Position numbers and translations under genes: made by a program. A stretch of 64,000 nt of DNA, from positions 110,076-174,075 of the forward strand of contig JAGTRW010000006.1 in assembly GCA_018262095.1 (NCBI GenBank), written 5' to 3'. Positions 60,644 through 64,000 of this stretch are shown in pieces; within the stretch, counting starts at the first letter, position 1, and each line of letters starts with the position of its first letter. The DNA is from Pseudomonadota bacterium. Its GTDB lineage: Bacteria > Pseudomonadota > Gammaproteobacteria > Burkholderiales > Rhodocyclaceae. The notes below the pieces were generated by a model. That model was given only the letters and a program-made list of their open reading frames with translations, did not search any database and was not told the DNA's origin.

Positions 60644-62419
60644 ATGCGTACCGTTCCGCTCGTCGCCGCGCTGTTGGCCGGCTGCTGTTTCTTTGCGCTG
60701 CCCGCCAGCGCGCAGACGATCTATCCGATCAACCGCGCCGAAATCCTCGCCGGATCGCATTTCGACCTCAAGGTCGAATTCCCCGGCCTGATCGAAGACG
60801 TCGCCGCGCTCAAGCTCACGGTCAACGGCAAGGACGTTGCCCGCGTGCTCGGCGGCAGCGTCGAACTGATCGCGCGCGAGGACGGCAAGCCGGTTTCCAG
60901 CCTGCTGCTGCGCGACGCGACGATCAGCAAACCGGGAACCTACACGGTGAGCGCGACCGACGGCACCCACCGCAGTTCGGTGACCTGGAACGTCTACGGC
61001 ACGCCGGCCAGGGCCGCCGCCCGCAACGTGATCCTGTTCATCGGCGACGGCTTTTCGGTCGCCCACCGCACCGCCGCGCGCCTGCTCTCGAAGGGCGTCG
61101 AGGACGGCAAGATCAAGGGCAAGCTGGCGATGGACGAGATGCCCTATATGGCACTGATGACCACCCAGGGCACCGACTCGATCATCACCGACTCGGCCAA
61201 CGCCGCGCACGCTTACACCACCGGCCACAAGAGCTGCGTCAATGCGCTCGGCGTCTATTGCTCGCGCGCCGCCAATTCGCTCGACCACCCCAAGGTCGAA
61301 ACGATCGCCGAAGTTGCCAAGCGCCAGGGCCTGGCGGTCGGCGCGGTGACCAACTCCGAGATCGAGGACGCCACTCCCGCGGCGATGGCCGCGCACACCC
61401 GACGTCGCTCTGACTTCAACGACATCGTCAAGATGTTCTACGACGCCAAGATCGACGTGCTGATGGGCGGCGGTTCGCCCAACTTCCTGCCGAAGAGCAC
61501 GCCGGGGTCGAAGCGCAAGGACGACATCGATTACATCGAGCAGTTCAAGGGCGCCGGCTACGCCTTCGCGACGACCAAGGGTGAAATGAACGAAGCGGCC
61601 GATCAGGCCAAGACGACCAAGCTGCTCGGCCTCTACAACACGGGCAACGTCGACGGCGCGCTCGACCTCAAATTCCTCAAAAAGGGCTCGGTCGCCAAGT
61701 TCCCCGACCAGCCCGACGTCGTCGAAGAAATGCGCGCGGCGATCAAGGTGCTGTCGCGCAACAAGAAGGGCTTCGTGCTGATGGTCGAATCGGCGCGCAT
61801 CGACAAGTACTCGCACTCGATGGACCCCGAGCGCGCGATCTACGACACGATCATGCTCGACGACGCGGTCAGGGCGGCGCAGCAGTGGGACAAGCAGAAC
61901 GGCGGCAAGACGCTGATCCTGGTCACCGCCGACCATACGCACGGCGTCAGCCTGGTCGGCACCGTCGACGACGACAAGCCGGGCAGCGAGATGCGCAACA
62001 AGGTCGGTGTCTACGCCAGCGCCGGCTTCCCCAACTACCCGGCGCCCGACGCTGACGGCTATCCCAACAAGGTCGACGTCTCGCGCCGCCTGCGCCTGGT
62101 TTTCGGCAGCACGCCCGACTATTACGACACCTATCAGCCGTTCATGGACGGCGAATTCGTCCCGGCGATCAAGAACGGCGACGGCGTGATGGTCGCCAAC
62201 GAGAAGTACAAGAACGTTGCGGGCGCCGTGCTGCGCGTCGGCAACCTGCCCAACTCGGGGCCTGATGCCGCCAACCAGGGCGTGCATACCGGCGACGACG
62301 TCGTGCTCACGGCGCAGGGTCCGGGCGCGCAGCGCGTACACGGCCAGCTGGAGAATTCCGACCTCTTCCGCGTCATGGCCGAGGCGCTGGCGCTGGCGCC
62401 GCAAGGCAAGTCCAAGTAA
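60644..62419 (+). CDS. Secreted alkaline phosphatase
   Basis: 591 residues with a signal peptide ending in PASAQT (residue about 25). An extra N-terminal beta domain to about 120 precedes the catalytic fold: ILFIGDGFSVAHRTAAR near 128, the nucleophile serine in TDSANAAHAYTTGHKS near 185, VESARIDKYSHSMD near 385 and VTADHTHGV near 428, all metal or active-site motifs of the PhoA superfamily. It frees phosphate from organic esters in the periplasm. Longer than E. coli PhoA (471). A Pho-type promoter lies upstream. Confidence 0.92.
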   Translation: MRTVPLVAALLAGCCFFALPASAQTIYPINRAEILAGSHFDLKVEFPGLIEDVAALKLTVNGKDVARVLGGSVELIAREDGKPVSSLLLRDATISKPGTYTVSATDGTHRSSVTWNVYGTPARAAARNVILFIGDGFSVAHRTAARLLSKGVEDGKIKGKLAMDEMPYMALMTTQGTDSIITDSANAAHAYTTGHKSCVNALGVYCSRAANSLDHPKVETIAEVAKRQGLAVGAVTNSEIEDATPAAMAAHTRRRSDFNDIVKMFYDAKIDVLMGGGSPNFLPKSTPGSKRKDDIDYIEQFKGAGYAFATTKGEMNEAADQAKTTKLLGLYNTGNVDGALDLKFLKKGSVAKFPDQPDVVEEMRAAIKVLSRNKKGFVLMVESARIDKYSHSMDPERAIYDTIMLDDAVRAAQQWDKQNGGKTLILVTADHTHGVSLVGTVDDDKPGSEMRNKVGVYASAGFPNYPAPDADGYPNKVDVSRRLRLVFGSTPDYYDTYQPFMDGEFVPAIKNGDGVMVANEKYKNVAGAVLRVGNLPNSGPDAANQGVHTGDDVVLTAQGPGAQRVHGQLENSDLFRVMAEALALAPQGKSK

Positions 62420-62421
62420 CC

Positions 62422-62883
62422 GTGGGAAACGCGATTGCTGCGGCCGGCGGCTCGCGCCGCCGGTTTCTGCTCGGCGTCGTCGCGCTGCTGGCAAGCCCTC
62501 TGTTGCGCGCCGCCGAGCTGCTCTCTTTCGATACGCTCTACAAGTCGAACACCGTGCTCGGCCTCAAGTTCGCCGACCGTACGCTCGAGCTCCGGGGGCG
62601 CAGCGTCCGCCTGCGCGGTTATATGGCGCCGCCGCTCAAGCCGGAGAGCAACTTCTTCGTGCTGACGCGCGAGCCGGTCGCGATCTGCCCGTTCTGTTCG
62701 TCGGACGCCGAATGGCCGGTCGACATCGTCGTCGTCTATGCGGCGAAGACGGTGATCCCGAGCAATTTCTCCGAACGCATCGAGGTCGAGGGGACGCTCG
62801 AGGTCGGCTCGTTCATCGACGTCAACACCGGATTCGTGAGCCAGCTGCGGCTGCGCGATTCGGTCTTTCACAAGCTCAATTGA
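62422..62883 (+). CDS. DUF3299-like Tat-exported protein of an ABC exporter operon
   Basis: 153 residues from GTG 62422, directly after the phosphatase stop. Twin-arginine signal SRRRFLLGVVALLAS at the start. The mature part has LRGYMAPPLKPESNFFVLTR, ICPFCSSDAEWPVDIVVVY with a C-x-x-C pair, and EVEGTLEVGSFIDVNTG, the layout of DUF3299 proteins that sit with MacB-type ABC genes. Function unknown; a metal or thiol role is likely from the cysteines. ABC genes follow. Confidence 0.75.
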   Translation: MGNAIAAAGGSRRRFLLGVVALLASPLLRAAELLSFDTLYKSNTVLGLKFADRTLELRGRSVRLRGYMAPPLKPESNFFVLTREPVAICPFCSSDAEWPVDIVVVYAAKTVIPSNFSERIEVEGTLEVGSFIDVNTGFVSQLRLRDSVFHKLN

Positions 62884-62888
62884 AGCGC

Positions 62889-63572
62889 ATGGCGACCGGC
62901 GACCTGCACGTTTCTGAACTGAGCTTCCGCTTTGCCGGACAAGCGTCGGACCTGCTGCGCGTCGATCAGCTGTCGATCGCGCACGGCCAGACGCTGGGAA
63001 TTCGCGGCGCCTCGGGCGCCGGCAAGTCGACGCTGCTGCACTGCCTGGCCGGGATCGAGCCGGTCGATCGCGGCAGCATCCGCTGGGGCGGTGACGACAT
63101 CGCTGCGCTGCCGGCCGCGGCACTGGCGCGCTGGCGCGCGCAACGGCTCGGACTCGTTTTTCAGGACTTCCATCTGGTCGAAGGACTCTCGGCGCTCGGC
63201 AACATTCTGCTGCCGGCGAGCTTCAATTCCTGGCGCGCGTCGCCCGCGCTCAAGCAGCGCGCCGGCGAACTGCTAGCCCGTGTCGGCGCGCCCAACCGCC
63301 GTGCCGAGCTGCTCTCGCGCGGCGAACGCCAGCGCGTCGCGGTGGCGCGGGCGCTGCTCTTCAAGCCCGAGGTGATTCTCGCCGACGAGCCGACGGCGAG
63401 CCTCGATGCCGACAACCGCGAGATCGTCAGCGCGCTGCTGCTCGACCTGGTCAGCGAACACGGCGCGACGCTGATCGTCGTCTCGCACGAAGCCCATCTG
63501 CTGGCGCGCCTCGATCGGCAGCTCGAACTGCGCGGCGGCGTCCTGCACGAAATCGAGGAGAGCCATGTTTAA
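62889..63572 (+). CDS. ABC exporter ATP-binding protein (LolD/MacB type)
   Basis: 227 residues from ATG 62889. Walker A GASGAGKST near 37, Q-loop LVFQDFHLVEGLS near 87, signature LSRGERQRVAVARALL near 145 (LSRGE instead of LSGGQ), Walker B ILADEPTASLD near 166, and H in VVSHEAH near 197. It powers the permease that starts at 63565, which overlaps its end by 8 bp. Substrate unknown. Confidence 0.93.
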   Translation: MATGDLHVSELSFRFAGQASDLLRVDQLSIAHGQTLGIRGASGAGKSTLLHCLAGIEPVDRGSIRWGGDDIAALPAAALARWRAQRLGLVFQDFHLVEGLSALGNILLPASFNSWRASPALKQRAGELLARVGAPNRRAELLSRGERQRVAVARALLFKPEVILADEPTASLDADNREIVSALLLDLVSEHGATLIVVSHEAHLLARLDRQLELRGGVLHEIEESHV

Positions 63573-64000
63573 CCCGCTGCCGGTGGTCGTCGCCGATTAC
63601 CGCCGCAACCGCCTGCTGGTGATCATCACGCTGGCGCTGATCGCCATCGCGATGGCCATCGGCGTCGCCGTGATCGCGCAGGAACGCGCGTTGCGCCAAG
63701 GCAGCGCGCGCGCCGCCGACGACTTCGACCTGCTGATCGGCGCGCCGGGCAGCCCGACGCAACTGGTGCTGACCAGCGTCTACCTGCGCCTGCAGGCGAT
63801 TCCGCTCGTCGACGGCCAGGTCCTGGCCAAGGCCATGAGGACGCCGGGCGTTCGTTACGCGGCGCCGATCGCCTTCGGCGACAATTACCTGGGCCACCCC
63901 ATCGTCGGCACCATCGCCGCTTTCGCCGACCGCGGCGGCAGCTTGCCGCCCGACGCCGGCCGCCACTACGTGTTCGCGGTGATTTGGCTGGAAGTGAGCG
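63565..64000 (+). CDS. ABC exporter permease, FtsX-like (5' part, cut by window edge)
   Basis: 145 visible residues from ATG 63565. First membrane helix LLVIITLALIAIAMAIGVAV near 18-40, then the start of a periplasmic MacB_PCD domain (ADDFDLLIGAPGSPTQLVL, AIPLVDGQVLAKAMRTPGV). This type couples ATP use to lifting lipoproteins or substrates from the inner membrane rather than moving them through a channel. The rest lies beyond the window. Confidence 0.88.
   Translation, partial: MFNPLPVVVADYRRNRLLVIITLALIAIAMAIGVAVIAQERALRQGSARAADDFDLLIGAPGSPTQLVLTSVYLRLQAIPLVDGQVLAKAMRTPGVRYAAPIAFGDNYLGHPIVGTIAAFADRGGSLPPDAGRHYVFAVIWLEVS

Noticed and set aside
60629..62494. 621-codon minus-strand frame opposite the alkaline phosphatase
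   Set aside because: Shadow frame; the plus-strand phosphatase has all catalytic motifs.

Overview
The window reads as a GC-rich, densely packed chromosome segment of a betaproteobacterium. A Rhodocyclales-type organism of the Accumulibacter/Propionivibrio/Dechloromonas kind is my best guess (inference from gene content only: pstSCAB, exopolyphosphatase, OlsB, many chemosensory and PAS/GGDEF proteins). No rRNA, tRNA, CRISPR array, complete insertion sequence or prophage was seen.

Layout. 0-3.3 kb is an accessory stretch with a GNAT fragment, a GFA-type protein, a yefM-yoeB toxin-antitoxin pair, a haloacid dehalogenase, a broken RelE/HigB-like toxin beside an intact antitoxin, a second orphan antitoxin and a repeat patch. 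3.3-18.3 kb is a phosphate region: a leftward operon (CheA-like membrane kinase, minimal MCP-like protein, CheX-like protein, CheY, PstS-like protein), then rightward lipoprotein, pstS, pstC, pstA, pstB, a degenerate Fic-like protein and a HAD protein, then a small conserved-looking gene and ppx. 18.3-26.5 kb is decayed sequence: a broken metallo-beta-lactamase-fold gene and two broken aspartate-racemase pieces sharing a 155-bp block, mixed with PilZ, response-regulator and hybrid-kinase genes. 26.6 kb is olsB. 27.6-44.4 kb is one long co-oriented, tightly overlapping cluster: STAS protein, anti-sigma-type kinase, orphan substrate-binding protein, SpoIIE phosphatase, ATPase-GNAT fusion, PLP aminotransferase, three-subunit molybdenum hydroxylase, MFS transporter, AMP-ligase, acyl carrier protein, two tandem GNAT-like proteins, XdhC and MocA. 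44.4-56.3 kb is mixed housekeeping and signalling, including a trpS with a peptide-coded attenuator. 56.3-60.6 kb is an RND efflux pair, followed by a secreted alkaline phosphatase and the start of an ABC exporter operon that runs off the window.

The strongest connecting signal is regulatory. Six promoters (kinase/PstS-like operon, lipoprotein, pstS, small gene plus ppx, olsB, alkaline phosphatase) each carry a 7-bp CTGT(A/C)AC/T-type half-site ending exactly 10 bp before a -10-like hexamer, usually with further half-sites at 11-bp steps. This is the architecture of PhoB-activated promoters. It would tie phosphate uptake, polyphosphate turnover, membrane-lipid replacement, phosphoester hydrolysis and an undescribed chemosensory-type phosphorelay into one phosphate-starvation response. 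No phoU, phoB or phoR lies in the window.

The second candidate system is the 27.6-44.4 kb cluster, where a partner-switching module seems to control a small carrier-protein-based pathway with a molybdenum hydroxylase. Its product is unknown.
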